Positions 11,865 through 24,599 of a stretch of 64,000 bases of DNA are shown one piece after another. The notes beneath the pieces are model-generated. The model searched no databases. It saw only the letters and a program-made list of their open reading frames with translations, and had not been told where the DNA came from. The DNA comes from Datisca glomerata (taxonomy: Eukaryota; Streptophyta; Magnoliopsida; Cucurbitales; Datiscaceae). Numbering within the stretch: position 1 is the stretch's first letter; each line of letters starts with the position of its first letter. The DNA lies in contig QANY01002354.1 in assembly GCA_003255025.1 (NCBI GenBank), positions 124,001 through 188,000 on the forward strand. The letters are read 5' to 3'. The translations under genes and the position numbers were made by a program.

Positions 11865-13980
11865 TTTCTTTCCCTCTGTTCCCCAATATGAAATTCACAT
11901 CTGATTTTCGGGGAGCTTCGGAATTTGTTCTGAAACGATGGCTACTCTTTCTGCCAATAATGCCAAATCACTAGTCATATTACTTGTTCTTGTTCTTGGT
12001 CTTCACTTGGCTATGGCTGTTACAATGATGTCAATAGATGAGGTTGCCGATGAAATTGCAATTGAAATGAGGGGAGTAGGAGACGCTGGGAGCAAAGAGA
12101 GTTTGATTAATTTGTTTTGGCTCTCCAATGGCCTGGTACTGCCTGCAATCGCCAACAGAAATGTTGTACCGCCAATAGCTGTTGCCGTGAGTCTGTACTT
12201 CTTTCTTTATCCTTGCATATTCTTCTTCTTGCCCTGCTTAGTTCCTCGTTCCTTTTGTACACTGGATACTTATCGACTGTTTTATTTGCTGTTCTTTATT
12301 TTTTGTTTTTATTAATTCCGCTACTTAGGAAGGCATTCTGTTTTTTTTTTGGTCTCTTACATTCAAACTGTTTATATAAGCATAAAACATATTAGCTGTT
12401 ACTTCTATGCTATTGAAGTGGTATCGATCTCCTGCTCAGCTATGAATTTTGACCCATATAAGAAGCTGAATCTGTAAATTTTGCTTGCTTATACATATGA
12501 CTGTCCTCCTTAAAATAATTGTGTTGTTACATTACTACGAATAAATTCTCTTTTAAATTTGTCTTTCAGGTCCAATTCTCCCATTGGATTTACAATACGT
12601 GAGTAAGAAGTTACAAATTATATGATTCTTAAGCTTTCAAGAACTTCTCTTTTGAGCATGGAGTTTAGGAGGGTTACTTCGTGCCTATTTAGTTGTTTTT
12701 TTAAGTGTCTTTTCTAACTCTCATGATATCTGAGTTTGCAGGGCTTTATCAAACATTGATTTCACTAGAAAATGACCTGAACAGACTATTTTTGAGATTT
12801 TGAATTTGATGAGCTTCGTAAACCTTAATATTTTTGGTTCTCTGTTTTATGACAGATGGTCTGTGGCCTCAATATAATGACAATCGCGGGCCTTCATGTT
12901 GCTCGAAATCTAACTTCGATGAAAAAGAGGCATGTTATTTTATGCAAGCAAAGTTTTAGATATTTTTCCATGATATGAAATTGGTGCACCTATGTGATAT
13001 CATGTGTCTTTGGAGGCACTTTTGATACTTCTATGGCTAAATTATACCACATTCGTTTATTGCTTCCCATGAATGTGTTATTTTTTGTTATTTGTGATTT
13101 TATGAAATATTTGTTCACTCGATCATGGCGACCCGTGCTGCTTTATTCAATATACAGATTTCGACGTTGCTTGATGATATCCAAGAGTATTGGCCATCTT
13201 ATAGTTGTAGTAAACCATCGACCTGCCATGGTGGGAAAGGATCACTTTGGGCTCACGAGGTTGTCATTAATTGTAGAAAAAAACTTGTTTCTCTAAAAAT
13301 TTTACATTCCCAACCTCAATTGACAAACTGACCATTCTTCATTTTGTGTTTCTTCTTAATGGTCAAATTGGGTTCATCGGCAGTGAGGTAAGCATCTTTT
13401 CTTTTGCACCGCACCATCTTTAGTTAGACTGTTAAAGTAACTTGTCTAGAATTAATATGATTGCATTAGACTTGTGAATTGTGAGTATGGTTTAGTTATG
13501 TTAGGCACTTTCAAAAGAAAATGCTGTAGTAGCGCTGACTTTCATCCTTTAACAGTGCTGAGCCTGACTTTTTGTATGATATTGCCCTTATGTGCAGAGA
13601 AGCATGGGACTCGTTCATACCCAGTATTTCGTGACGAATACACTTATTTTATAGCAACCATTAATTTGTATTCGAAGTACAATGTCACGGTAAGTATCGA
13701 GAAATTCATCTGCCAAATTAATTATGAAGCCTGAATGGTTTTCCTAATAGAAAAATTCCCCCATCTCAAGTTGAAATGAAATCGGATTATATATGTATTT
13801 TTGTTTCTTTAATAATGCTTATATGTGTTTCTTTTGCTTATTGCCTTGAAACAGTGAAATGGCATGATGCTACAAATTTAACCATAGAATTGAAAAACGG
13901 CAGTGTGTTTTTTAATCATAAAATGATTTTATCTTTTGACGTACCAGCTTTTAAACCTTATATAGTTTCATAGATTTAGG

Positions 13981-14414
13981 TGTAAGTTTTCTTATTTATC
14001 ATGCGACTAATCAATTATGTATAAAATATTTTATTTAGATCTTTAGAATTTCATGATTTTCACATACACATTACATAATTATAGAGAACATACCGTTAGT
14101 CATTGTAGAACCTATTTACTTCTTGTTGAATCTTTTGATGTAGAATTGATTTCTCCCTCTTTACTCTTTAGATCTTCAAGTACATTTAGTGATTGTGTAA
14201 ATGAGTCTTAATTAGGGTTGAGAGAGGACCAAATTCTAAGGGGATATAGTTTATAGGCACCTTCCATCAAGGTTGTAGTTTTTCCCTTTAGATGGTGGTT
14301 GCTTACTTCAAAGTAATCAATTGTCACATAATCAACCAATAGGATTTAGTTTAATTAATTCTATTAAACCATATTAATTGTCTATTATTTGTATGAGGTC
14401 AAATAAATCTTACA
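13981..14414 (-). repeat. Copia 3' LTR
   Basis: It starts TGTAAG and ends CTTACA and matches 20083-20516 along its length. Next to its inner end the minus strand reads GGCCAAGTGAGAGAA, a polypurine tract, so this is the 3' LTR of a minus-strand element. Confidence 0.9.
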
Positions 14415-14989
14415 TTCTCTCACTTGGCCTATACAATATTTGTTTTCATGATTTAATAGAAAATCATAATGCGCATAGTATAAAACTAAAATCCTCAATT
14501 CAATGGTGATAATATAATATCATCATTAAGTAAAAATTAATGTGAGTCATGTCGGTTGTACATCATTAATCGACATACTCCCTTCCACATACCACAACAT
14601 TAACCTTCACCTAACATGATTTATAAGTGAGAATCATATAATGGTCTAACATTATAGTCCTTGTTAAAGGAAAATCGTGTGAGCATTCTTCATTCATTCA
14701 TGTACTTATCACATGATATAAACAATATCAGAAACAAAATATATAATTGAGCTCAAAGTGTTAAATACATAAACATCATAAAATTCATTACATAACATCA
14801 ATAATCATGTCCAATAATGTCCATCCTTTCAACATGACCAATAAATGTCTTATGTGGCAATCATTTTGTTAAATGATCTGCAATCATAAGGTTTGTGCTA
14901 ATATGTTCAATTGACACTATTTATTTCTGAACCTCTTCTTTGACGGCAAAGTATTTCAATTCCATACGTTTAGCACTTTTTGAATACTT

Positions 14990-17900
14990 GTCATTTTTTT
15001 GCAAAGAAGACAGCTGCAGCACTATCACAACAAATTTTCAGCGGCCTGGCAATATTGTCCCAAGTCCTGAAATAAAGTTTCGCATCCAATTTCTTGAATT
15101 GTAGCTTCAAAACATACCCCAAACTCAGTTTTTATAGTGGATGCAGCAATGACAGACTGGTTCACACTTTTCCATGAGATTGCTCCTCCAGCTAAAAAGA
15201 ACAAATAGCCAAATGTAGACTTTCTTGATACATCCAGCAAAGTCTGAATCTGAATATCCAATCACCTCAAGATGATCAGATCTCCTATAAGTGAGCATGT
15301 GATCTTTCGTTCCTTGCAAATATCTCAAAACTTTCTTTGCAGCTTTCCAGTGATCCAATCATGGATTACTTTGATACCGGCCAAGCATTCCAACAACAAA
15401 ACTGATGTATGGCCTGGTGTAAGTTTGAGCATACATCAAGCTCCCAACAATAGAAGGAATCTCTTCCATTTGTTTGCGTTCCAATTCATTCCTTGGGAAT
15501 TGCATAGGGTTGAATTTATCTCATTTCTGAATTGGAACAACACTTGATGATCACTTTTCTATTCTAAATGTCTCTAGAATTTTTTTAATATATGACTTTT
15601 GAGACACCCTAACCATCCTTGTGATTTTTTTTTGAAATATTTCTATTACAATCACATAAGTTGCCTCTCTCATATCTTTCATTTCAAAGTTATTAGAGAG
15701 AAATTTCTTGGTCTCATGTAATAAGCCAAGACCATTAGTTGCAAGCAAGATATCATCAATATACATTATCAGAAATATAAACTTGCTCCCAGTGATCTTC
15801 AGATATATACACCGGTCAACTGTGTTTTCCTTAAATCCAAAAGAAGTAATTGTATCATTGAATTTAATATACCATTGGCGGGAAGCTTGTTTAAGTCCAT
15901 ATATTGATTTCTTCAATTTACACACCATGTGTTCCTTTCCTTCAATAAAAAAAACCCTAAGGCTGATCCATATAAACATCTTCATCTAAATTTCCATTTA
16001 GAAAGGCAGTTTTCACATCCATCTGATGTAACTCTAAGTCATAATGAGCTACTAAAGCCATTATAATTCTAAAGGAGTCTTTTTTAGAGACGAGCGAAAA
16101 TGTCTCCTTGTAGTCAATACCATCTTTCTGAGTAAAACCCTTAGTAACCCATCTGGCCTTGTGTCGTTCGATATTGCCATTAGAGTCACGTTTGGTCTTG
16201 AAGACCCATTTACACCCAATTGTTTGACAACCTTGAGGCAGTTCAACAAGGTCCCAAACTTCATTATGCTCCATGGATTTAAGCTCATCTTTCATGGCAT
16301 CTAGCCATTTTATAGAATTAACACTTTCAATGGCATGTGAAAATGAAACAAGATCTTCATTGATTCCTAAGTCAAATTCTGATTCCTGTAGATATACCAT
16401 ATAATCATCAGAAATAGCAGACCTTCTTTATCTTTGAGACCTCCTTAATGTTATTTCTTGTGGTTCATCTACTCAAGGTTCATCAACATTATCCTCATTG
16501 TGAGTTGTTTGTTCATTAACTTGTTCTTGCCCAATGTTTAACTGTTCAACAATTTGGAGGAACAACAACTTTGGAAGAAGCTAATGGTAAATGAACTTGT
16601 ACCCTAACTTCTTGAATAACCACATTTTGTGGTTCTTGACTCCTACTGATTTCACCATTCTCAATGAACCTGCATTAGTTTCAACAATTCTTATACTATG
16701 GCTAGGGCAATAAAATCTATACCCTTTAGATTTTTCTGGATAACCAATGAAATAACCACTGATTGTTCTTGAATCCAGTTTCTTTTCTTGTGGGTTTAGA
16801 TTATTATTTCTGCTGAGCAACCCCAAACATGCAGGTGCCTTAAACTGAGTTTTCTACCAGTTCACAGTTCAAAAAGAGTCTTAAGAACCGCCTTAGTAGG
16901 ATCATTGTTTAACAAATACATGGAAGTTTTCAATGCATGCATCCACAATGATACTGGTAAATATGAGTTACTTAACATACTCTTAACCATATCCATTAAG
17001 TACGATTACGCCTTTCTGCTACATCATTTTGTTGCGGTGTACCCGACATAGTATATTGGGTTCATATACCACGCTTTTCAAGGAATTTAGTACATGGACT
17101 TAGGCATTGTCCACTTTCATTATATTATCCATAATATTCACCACCTCTATCAGATCTGATAATTTTACCTTTCTGTCTAATTGTCTTTTAACCTCATTAA
17201 TAAACACCTCTAAGGTATCTACTGATTGAGATTTTTCGTTCAACAAGTAGACATAACTATAACGTGAAAAATCATTAATAAATGTGATAAAATACTTTTC
17301 TTCACCAAAAGATGGAACATTAAAAGTCCCACATATATTGGTGTGTATTATTTCAAGAAGCTGTGTGCTTCTTGTAGCTCATTTCTTTGTGTATTTTGTC
17401 TATTTTCCTTTAACACAATCCACACAAATACCTAGATCAGTACAATCGGTCTGGAAGGATTTCATTCTTTATTAAACTTTTCCATCTTTCTTTGGAAATG
17501 TTACCTAGACGTTTACTCCACAAGTAAGCAAAACGTTCATTTTCTAAACCACGTTTAGTTCCAACTTTATGATGCAAGGTCAGAAAAACCTTAACAAAAA
17601 GATTATCAAGCTTCAGTTTGTATAAGCCATCACAAAGAATACCAGAACCAATGAAATGACTTTTCTTAAACAAACTGATGCATCCATTTCCAATTTTAAA
17701 AGAGTATCCAGCTAAATCAAGTTTAGACAAAGAAATTAAATTGCGAGAAACAGAAGGTGCATAAAAAGTTTCAAATAAATTTGAATGATATCCAGTATCT
17801 AAAATTAATCGATAAGTTCTAATAGCTTCAACTGAAGCTTTGACTCGATTTCTCATATAAACGAACACTTCATTTGGATTCGTGGTTCGGGTCGTAAGGA

Positions 17901-18620
17901 ATCTCTGCATCGTATTTGAAACATGAGTGGTGTAGCCAGAATCAATCCACCATGCCTTATGTTTCAAGCAATCTTTCTGAAAGTATCCAGGTTTCCTATA
18001 GAAACTGCACTTATCATTCTTGTGTTTCTTCTTGTTAATTTGGGAAGAGGACTCATTACTCTTAAGTGGTCCACGCTTGCCCTTTCCATGCTTTCTTCCG
18101 GCTTTCTTTCCAGCTCCTTGATTACTTACGAGACGAATAGAATTAGTTCCCTGATTCTTAAGTCTCCTTCTGAACAAGCATACTGTGAAGTTCATTCACA
18201 TTCCATTTATCTTTCATGGTATTATAGTTCATTTCAAAAGGACCATACTGAGTAGGTAGTGAATTTATGATAAATTGCACAAGGAAACTCTCATCCACAT
18301 TCATCCCCACGGACTTAAGTTTTGCTGCAATATTCATCATTTCAATGACATGCTCATGCATGCTACGAGTGCCATCATATTCCATGGTGGTCCATGTCAG
18401 CAGTCTGAGAACGCTCTTCCACAAATTTCATGAATTTCTTAGCATTTTCAGTTTTGGAAAGAGTAGACTTGATGTTGTTTGCTATACTTATTCGCATAAA
18501 CATTAGGCTTAGTCTGTTAGACCTTTCCGAAGCATCATAGAAGGTCTTTTCCTCATCGCTACTAGCATCGGTAATAGCAACAGGTCTATCAGATTGAAGT
18601 GACAAATCCAAATCCAAAAC
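14990..18620 (-). pseudogene. Copia gag-pol polyprotein remnant
   Basis: Read right to left, the domains come in Copia order. Gag lies at 18620-18160 (VGMNVDESFLVQFIINSLP, a typical Gag helix block). A damaged zinc knuckle (CSFYRKPGYFQKDC, with the second Cys replaced) follows, then the aspartic protease (WWIDSGYTTHVS) near 17960-17920. The GAG-pre-integrase motif (LWSKRLGNISKERW) near 17500 has lost its His. Integrase (17430-16580) is broken by several frame changes and ends with SGYFIGYPEKSKGYRFYCPS. RT (16400-15550) carries WVFKTKRDSNG, MDVKTAFLNG and an intact MYIDDILL active site. RNase H (15360-15025) is frameshifted. No single frame spans the polyprotein. Confidence 0.9.
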
Positions 18621-20068
18621 ACCTAAGTGAAATTGGACTTGTTCACACCAATCAGGAAATTAAGCCCATTAAACATTGGTACAGACGAAGCATGCGAATG
18701 GAGAGAAATGGGAACAAGTATTGCAAGAATAACCTTATGCTCATGCATTAATTCTTTGAGTTGTAAACTTAACCACATTATATGGATTCAAACACATAAT
18801 TCAGATGAACAATAGATGCATATCAATGTTTTCTTTTGGTTAATACAATGACATACAAGCATAAAATATAATGAGGCTAATAAGAGTTTTCAATAATTTG
18901 GCAACCTTATATACACCACTTAGATATATATACACTATCTTTGGATAAGCAATACAACTAATAGAGCATACTAGTTACCAGCAATTATGTTCATTAATTA
19001 TAAGAATAATTAATCAACATTTGGATGTGACTCTTAAATGTCTTATAATAATGAACTTCAATCTATCCATAAAATATATATTGTATAACATTATGTCATT
19101 TATAAGTATCAACATTCATAAGTAATTGAATATTAATTATACAAATAAAATTTTATAATTTTTACAGTTTAGCCACTTTGGTGACAAATAAACCAAATAT
19201 AATATAAAATTTCAGATCATATAAATCCTCACATAACCATTATGTTATACAAATTTCATAACTCATACTTTTAAATGTAAACTAATTTCCACAATTTATC
19301 CTTCAATATATAAACATATACAAAATTCCCTTATCATGTATCATGATATCAACACAGAAGTACATGAAAAACCCACTTTAGCAATATGGTCAATTAAGGG
19401 CATGCATCATTTCTCAATAAATTCGGCATACACATTACAGGAGATGAAGAAAATTATATATGCAGTTTTAGTGGGCAATCCACGTAGCCAATTCTCACAA
19501 TTTCTCAACAAATTTCTCAGTGTTGGAACAAAAACGTGGGGCATAAAAGTGGGATAGTAACCAACACATTAATAGGCATAATTTAAAACTAAGCAACACA
19601 GTACAAGATGGATAAACAAAACATGTTTTAGTGCTATGTAGTTTTTTTATGGGAGAGTTTGATGTTTATGTTACTTTATCTTCAAATGGCCCATAATCAA
19701 ACTTAGAATTTGCCTTTGATGAGATTTTCATGGGTTTTAAAACTTATTGGCAGTTATCAGCAAACTACCGAGTTATTAATAATTTGAATATTCCATTTGC
19801 ACAACAAGACACACTGACATAGTTATCCCAATTAATCGAATTGCCATTAAATTGAATATTCATTCAAACAACAGAGACATAATTGTAGGCATTCAAATAA
19901 TACTGACCTTCTTCAGAATTGGAATTTATTTATTTTATTCATCTCTAAAAATTTGCAGCGGACAGAAATATAATAAATTGTGAAAATTTTCTTAACAAAA
20001 TTAGAGAATGACAATAAAGAGATTATAATCTATCATTTCAATGAAAAATCATAAGTTCTTCAACTCAA

Positions 20069-20082
20069 GCTCTGATATCACA
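20069..20082 (-). promoter_or_regulatory. Primer-binding site of the Copia element
   Basis: The minus strand next to the 5' LTR reads TGATATCAGAGCTTG, one base from the usual plant initiator Met tRNA complement TGGTATCAGAGC. Confidence 0.8.
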
Positions 20083-20516
20083 TGTAAGTTTTTTTATTTA
20101 TCATGCGACTAATCAATTATGCATAAAATATTTTATTTAGATTTTTAGAACTTCATGATTTTCACATACACATTACATAGCTATAAAGAACATACATTAG
20201 CCATTGTAGAACATATTTACTTCTTGTTAAATCTTTTAATGTAGAATTGTTTTCTCTCTCTTTACTTTTTAGATCTTCAAGTACATTTAGTGATGGTGTA
20301 AATGAGTCTTAATTAGGCTTGAGATATGATCAAATTCTAAGGGGATATAATTTATAGGCACCTTCCATCAATGTTGTAGTTTTTCCTGGTGGTTACTCAC
20401 TTCAAAATAACCATCAGTAGGTAACCACCTCTCAAAATAATCAACCGATATGATTTAGTTTAATTAATTTCATTAAACCATATTAATTGTCTATTATTTG
20501 TATAAGGTCAAATAAA
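20083..20516 (-). repeat. Copia 5' LTR
   Basis: Partner of 13981-14414, sharing blocks such as TTATCATGCGACTAATCAAT and GGCACCTTCCATCAA. It is followed on the minus strand by the primer-binding site. Confidence 0.9.
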
Positions 20517-20520
20517 TAGG

Positions 20521-22643
20521 AGTATAAAGTTAAGTTTTCTTTATTAGGTCCTTTGCTGTGTCAGTCATCTGCTTTCAGATTCAGGATGTGCTTTTAATTC
20601 TTGTTAATGATCACTATGGTAATGGCTATTGGCTTTGATTTGGGTCTGGCGAGGTTTTTCTTCAGATATTCAACCTGTATTTTACGTTTTTAGACAGTTA
20701 ACAATTTTTTTTTACAGAAATGACATAAAATAGTAGTTTTCATACGTTTAATTAGATTTTTGTCAACTTTTTAATTCTTTAGATTTCTATCAATTTTATC
20801 TTTTTAAGAAGTTTTAAATGTTTTTAGTAGATGTATTTACCCCTATAATAAAACAATTGTTTTATTTTCTCCGATTTTAAATAAGTTTTTTCCTTATAAA
20901 ATGAAAGTCATTTTATTTATTCTGAAATCAAATTTCAAAAGCATTAATTGACCACTTTTTTACGTTTTCATTTTATTATTTTTATATAATTATTCTTTAA
21001 TGATATATGTAAGGTAATTATACTTAATACTATATATTATATACGGAAATAATAATATATGCAAGGTGACTATACTTAATACTATCTATTATATACGGAA
21101 ATTTGTTCATATTTATTACATGTATTATTATTCTACTTTATTTTTCAAATTCTTTTGACTTCTCTGACTAGTTTTATGCTTTCATATTTTTGAATATCAT
21201 AGATTTCCCCTTTTTATTATATTTGAAGTATTATTTACTTTTGTTTCTATATTTATGGTTTGAATTATTAAATATAGTAACTGTCCTATTGCTTCGATCC
21301 TTTAAGGTAGTTTTTAATATTCATATCTAGTTTTTTATTTAAATGTGTAATGTTGTTATTTCTAAACAAGTTTTGTAATTGAGAGTTACTTTCTCCTGCA
21401 TGAAGGTAACCATCATCTTCCTATCCATTTAATTAAGTGTTAGATTTCTTTGATTTTCTAGTCATGAAAATATTTTATTTTTTGGATGTGAGTAGATATT
21501 GACACTAGGAATATGTCATGTTATTATATAATAATATTTGTTCATGTTAATTGAGTATTTATTTCATTCAAAAAAATTTAATTAATATAATTACTCATTG
21601 ACACTGAGAAACTATATTCTTAATACATAAGGACTTTATATTTATGTTAATACATAAATACATCTAAATAAAATTAATGCATTTGAAAAACATACAATTA
21701 TTGTAAATACACGTTGATACTGAAATTAAGCCATGCTAATTACTTAACTACATATAGTTGGATGGTTTGTTTTTGCTTGATTTCACTATTTTTCGATTCT
21801 TCATGTGTTTGCTAACTTCCTTGAGTATTTCGCTTCCTGCATAATACATATTAATTAGACATGTATTCTCTCCCAAAAAGTATTTGAATAGTTTATGATA
21901 AATGAATTATTTATTTATTTATATTATTTATGATATACGAATTATTTATGCTAATACATATTCTAACGGACAATAAAATGATATGTAAAAACATGTTGGA
22001 TGTAAATCAAATCCAATTTATGCGTTAATCATGTAAATATGCATGTAAATGACACAATTTTATTCATCATTTGTTGTTTTGTACATACTCATTTATTATT
22101 TTGTACATTTTTAGTAGTGCATCGATCTTGTGAGAGAGATGAGTAGAATTAAATATATTTATTGAGATTTAGAATAGGAGAGAAATATTTTGATTGATTT
22201 GATAGAGGTTTTTTGAAAATAGTAATATTTACTTGTAAATGGAATTACATTGTTAGGAGGTTAATTAGGAGATATGACTTTTTAAAATTTATAATTCATG
22301 GGATGTAAATTTTTTTATTTGTTAAAGTTGGCAAATATAAGATGAAGGGCATTTATTTTATGTAAATTAAAAAAATCTGAAAATTTAAACAAACTTGAGA
22401 ATTATTATGTTTTCAGAAGTTTGTTAAAAATATTTTCACCTTGTATTCTCCCTCATTTATACTCATTACCTCATTTTGAACATTTAGTTAACTGCATCAT
22501 TTTATTTTCTTTATGTGAGGACCAGATCCAGATGACCTAGACGAGATGGAGAAGGCTATACTTTATTCTTGCATTGCTATCATTGTATCATATTGGAATT
22601 ATCACTTTGATTTTTTTGGTGTTTGTGTGGTTATCCATTTTAA
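20521..22643 (+). other. Remaining R2 intron sequence
   Basis: Very AT-rich DNA between the Copia element and the solo LTR. A 46-base block around TACTTAATACTAT is repeated near 21020 and 21070. No coding or terminal-repeat signal was recognised. Confidence 0.55.
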
Positions 22644-22648
22644 CTGAT

Positions 22649-23225
22649 TGTTAGAGTTAATAGTCTGAAACTTTATTAAGTAAAGTTTAGCTAAGTGTTG
22701 TAGTGTGTGAATGAAAATTAAAATTAAAAGACAAATGAGTAGAAATCAAGTCTCTCACATGTCAAGATAAAATTCTAATAATTTGACACATGTCTGATTA
22801 TGTCTATTAGCAGTTGAGAGTTTATAATTACATAGACTAAATCAAATATCACATGTCCATTATACAAAGAGCAGTTTTCTTAGAAACTGCCCATCTTTAC
22901 CCACTTCATGCTTTGAGTGCAAGAGTAGAGAGGTGGTTTACATAAGGGAGAAACCACCTCGCTCTCTTAAGACGTTGCTGCCTAAGGTGTGGCATTTTAG
23001 TTAATGGTTTTGGTTTTTGGCGTCCAAAAGGAGTAGAGAAAGAAATTTTCATCCAATTTTCTGTCAATTTTTCATGAGTTTAAGGGAGAAATAAATACTG
23101 TTCGGGTTCTGTGAGAATCGAAGCATTCGTTTGTTACGTTTTCGATCACGGTAGTTGTATCCTGCAAAGACGTTCACCGTAGTATCCAAGTATTTTATGT
23201 TTATTATTGTTCTACGAGTTCAACA
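22649..23225 (+). mobile_element. Solo LTR in the 3' part of the R2 intron
   Basis: A 577-base block begins TGTTAGAGTTAATAG and ends CGAGTTCAACA (TGTT...AACA ends). It is flanked by a perfect 5-bp duplication CTGAT (22644-22648 and 23226-23230). It contains an LTR-like 3' region with a 10-bp hairpin (22930-22939 with 22951-22960). No internal retroelement sequence is present, so it is the product of LTR-LTR recombination. The right end is only about 16 bases before R2 exon 6, so it displaces the normal polypyrimidine and branch region. Confidence 0.85.
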
Positions 23226-23809
23226 CTGATAAAGATAGCAGTATATACCTTCTGATCGATGCCGGGTATATACCTTCTAATACTGAAAAATATCCTTTCG
23301 GAGGCATCATTTCGGCCATTCAGAATGCTTTTCATGTAACCCCCAAGGTCTTGTGCTCTAAAGGAGGTGCTGTAAAGGAACTGTGGTTATGCTTCGAGAA
23401 GGATTTTCAGTTAAATTCTTTTGATGGAAATAATTGTAGATTATGGCATATATATATGTGTTTTTTAAGAGCTACCTAAATATGTTGGATCTCTGATTTA
23501 TATTTTGAAAATCTTGCTTTATGATAGCCTCGAGATTGTATTATAAGAGCTCATGTCCTGAAAATGTAAGCTTTCCAGTATATGTGCCGAAAGGTAAGTT
23601 CCTTTTGGTTTCTGCTTGGTTTATAATAATAATGTCTCCCAAAATAGACTCGAAACTTACCTTTTGCTGCAATTTATTCAACTGTAGGGACGGGTTTCGT
23701 TGATGAAGTTGCAGATGCTTGATGCTGGAGGAAACTCAACATCTATGGTGATGATGATGAGCTATGAAGAGCCTTTTCCTAATATTCTTTCCTTTTTTTA
23801 AGTGTTATG

Positions 23810-23815
23810 AATAAA
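23810..23815 (+). terminator. Polyadenylation signal of R2
   Basis: AATAAA about 90 bases after the R2 stop codon, with T-rich sequence before it. Confidence 0.5.
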
Positions 23816-23984
23816 ATTATGTGTACTGCATATTGTGGAATGCCAGTTCCAGTGAGTAATGGATTCTGTTTAGACAATGTCCTATGACAATGTAGAATAT
23901 TAAATTAATAAGCTCCAGCTCTTCTTTTCCATCTTTAATTAACCTATAGCAAATACTTGTTCATAAGACCTCTCATTTAGTTTG

Positions 23985-24560
23985 CGTAAATGACACGAAC
24001 ACTTCTCTAATTTAAAAAATGATAACTAAGTCATTTAGGTATGAAAAATACGATTATCCTAATTGATCAAGTGGATTCAGGTTTAGGTGAATTCGAGTTC
24101 AGATGAACTCGGGTTTGAATATTAAAAAATTAATTTTAACGGTTTCAAAATTTAGAAAAAAAATGAGGGGTAATTTGAGTGTTATATAATATTTAAACGA
24201 CGTTTGTTTAAAATCTAACGATTTTGAGATTTTTTATCACTGAACCTAACATGAATAGATGACTGAATTATTTTTTAAATTAGAAGGGTGTACGTGTTAT
24301 TTAAATAAATTACAGAGGGGTCTGAGAAATTTTTTCCATATTTTATTGAAATATTCAGTCCTCTCTTGTTATATAGAACTGTATAAAGATCTATAACATA
24401 TATAAAAGCATCAAACTTGTAGAAATATTTTTGGATGATAATATCATTATTGATATCTTAAATTATCTTATTTACCCATCAATTAATATAATAGGTCTCA
24501 CATGCTTTTTATAAAAATTAATGGAGATTGATCCTTATAAAAATGAAAAAATATATTCTA
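23985..24560 (+). repeat. Dispersed repeat A, copy 2 (empty SINE site)
   Basis: This matches 48985-49660 nearly base for base over blocks such as CCTAATTGATCAAGTGG, ATATTTAAACGACGTTTGTT, and CAATTAATAT near a GTCTCACATG motif. It lacks the roughly 180-base SINE present in that copy, so it shows the uninterrupted site near 24155. Confidence 0.8.
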
Positions 24561-24599
24561 TCTTTCCCAACATTTTTATATCCCTAGGTGGATTGGCAC

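Larger units (their letters stand above)
13981..20516 (-). mobile_element. Full-length, decayed Ty1/Copia LTR retrotransposon
   Basis: Two LTRs of about 434 bases (13981-14414 and 20083-20516) enclose a minus-strand gag-pol. The primer-binding site is next to the right LTR (20069-20082, minus-strand TGATATCAGAGC, initiator Met tRNA type) and the polypurine tract is next to the left one. TAGG flanks both sides (13977-13980 and 20517-20520). The right LTR lacks the final CTTACA. Many LTR differences and coding stops indicate an old insertion. It lies in the intron between exons 5 and 6 of R2, opposite to the gene. Confidence 0.92.
11938..23722 (+). pseudogene. R2: RNS2-type (class II) RNase T2 pseudogene
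   Basis: Eight exon remnants follow the RNS2 order. Exon 1 is 11938-12186: signal peptide KSLVILLVLVLGLHLAMA, then out of frame LALQWPGTACNRQQKCC. Exon 2 is 12570-12598 (SNSPIGFTI), exon 3 is 12856-12929 (HGLWPQYNDNRGPSCC), exon 4 is 13158-13259 ([26 protein letters not shown]) and exon 5 is 13598-13689 ([18 protein letters not shown]). Exon 6 is about 23243-23410 ([30 protein letters not shown]), exon 7 is 23528-23593 and exon 8 is 23688-23722. RNS2-like enzymes degrade RNA in the vacuole or ER. Both active-site His (HGLWP and EKHGT) remain. Damage: a frame change in exon 1, wrong phase between exons 1 and 2, a GC donor after exon 3, four bases and the invariant Trp lost at the end of exon 4, KHGTC changed to KHGTR, frame loss at exon 6 and a one-base shift in exon 7. 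A Copia element and a solo LTR occupy the intron before exon 6. Confidence 0.88.

Noticed and set aside
12727..12800. Extra exon between R2 exons 2 and 3
   Set aside because: Flanked by AG and GT but carries stops and has no counterpart in RNS2-type proteins.
13776..13973. Short frame with a hydrophobic start after R2 exon 5
   Set aside because: Lies inside the R2 intron next to the Copia insertion and has no RNase or other similarity.
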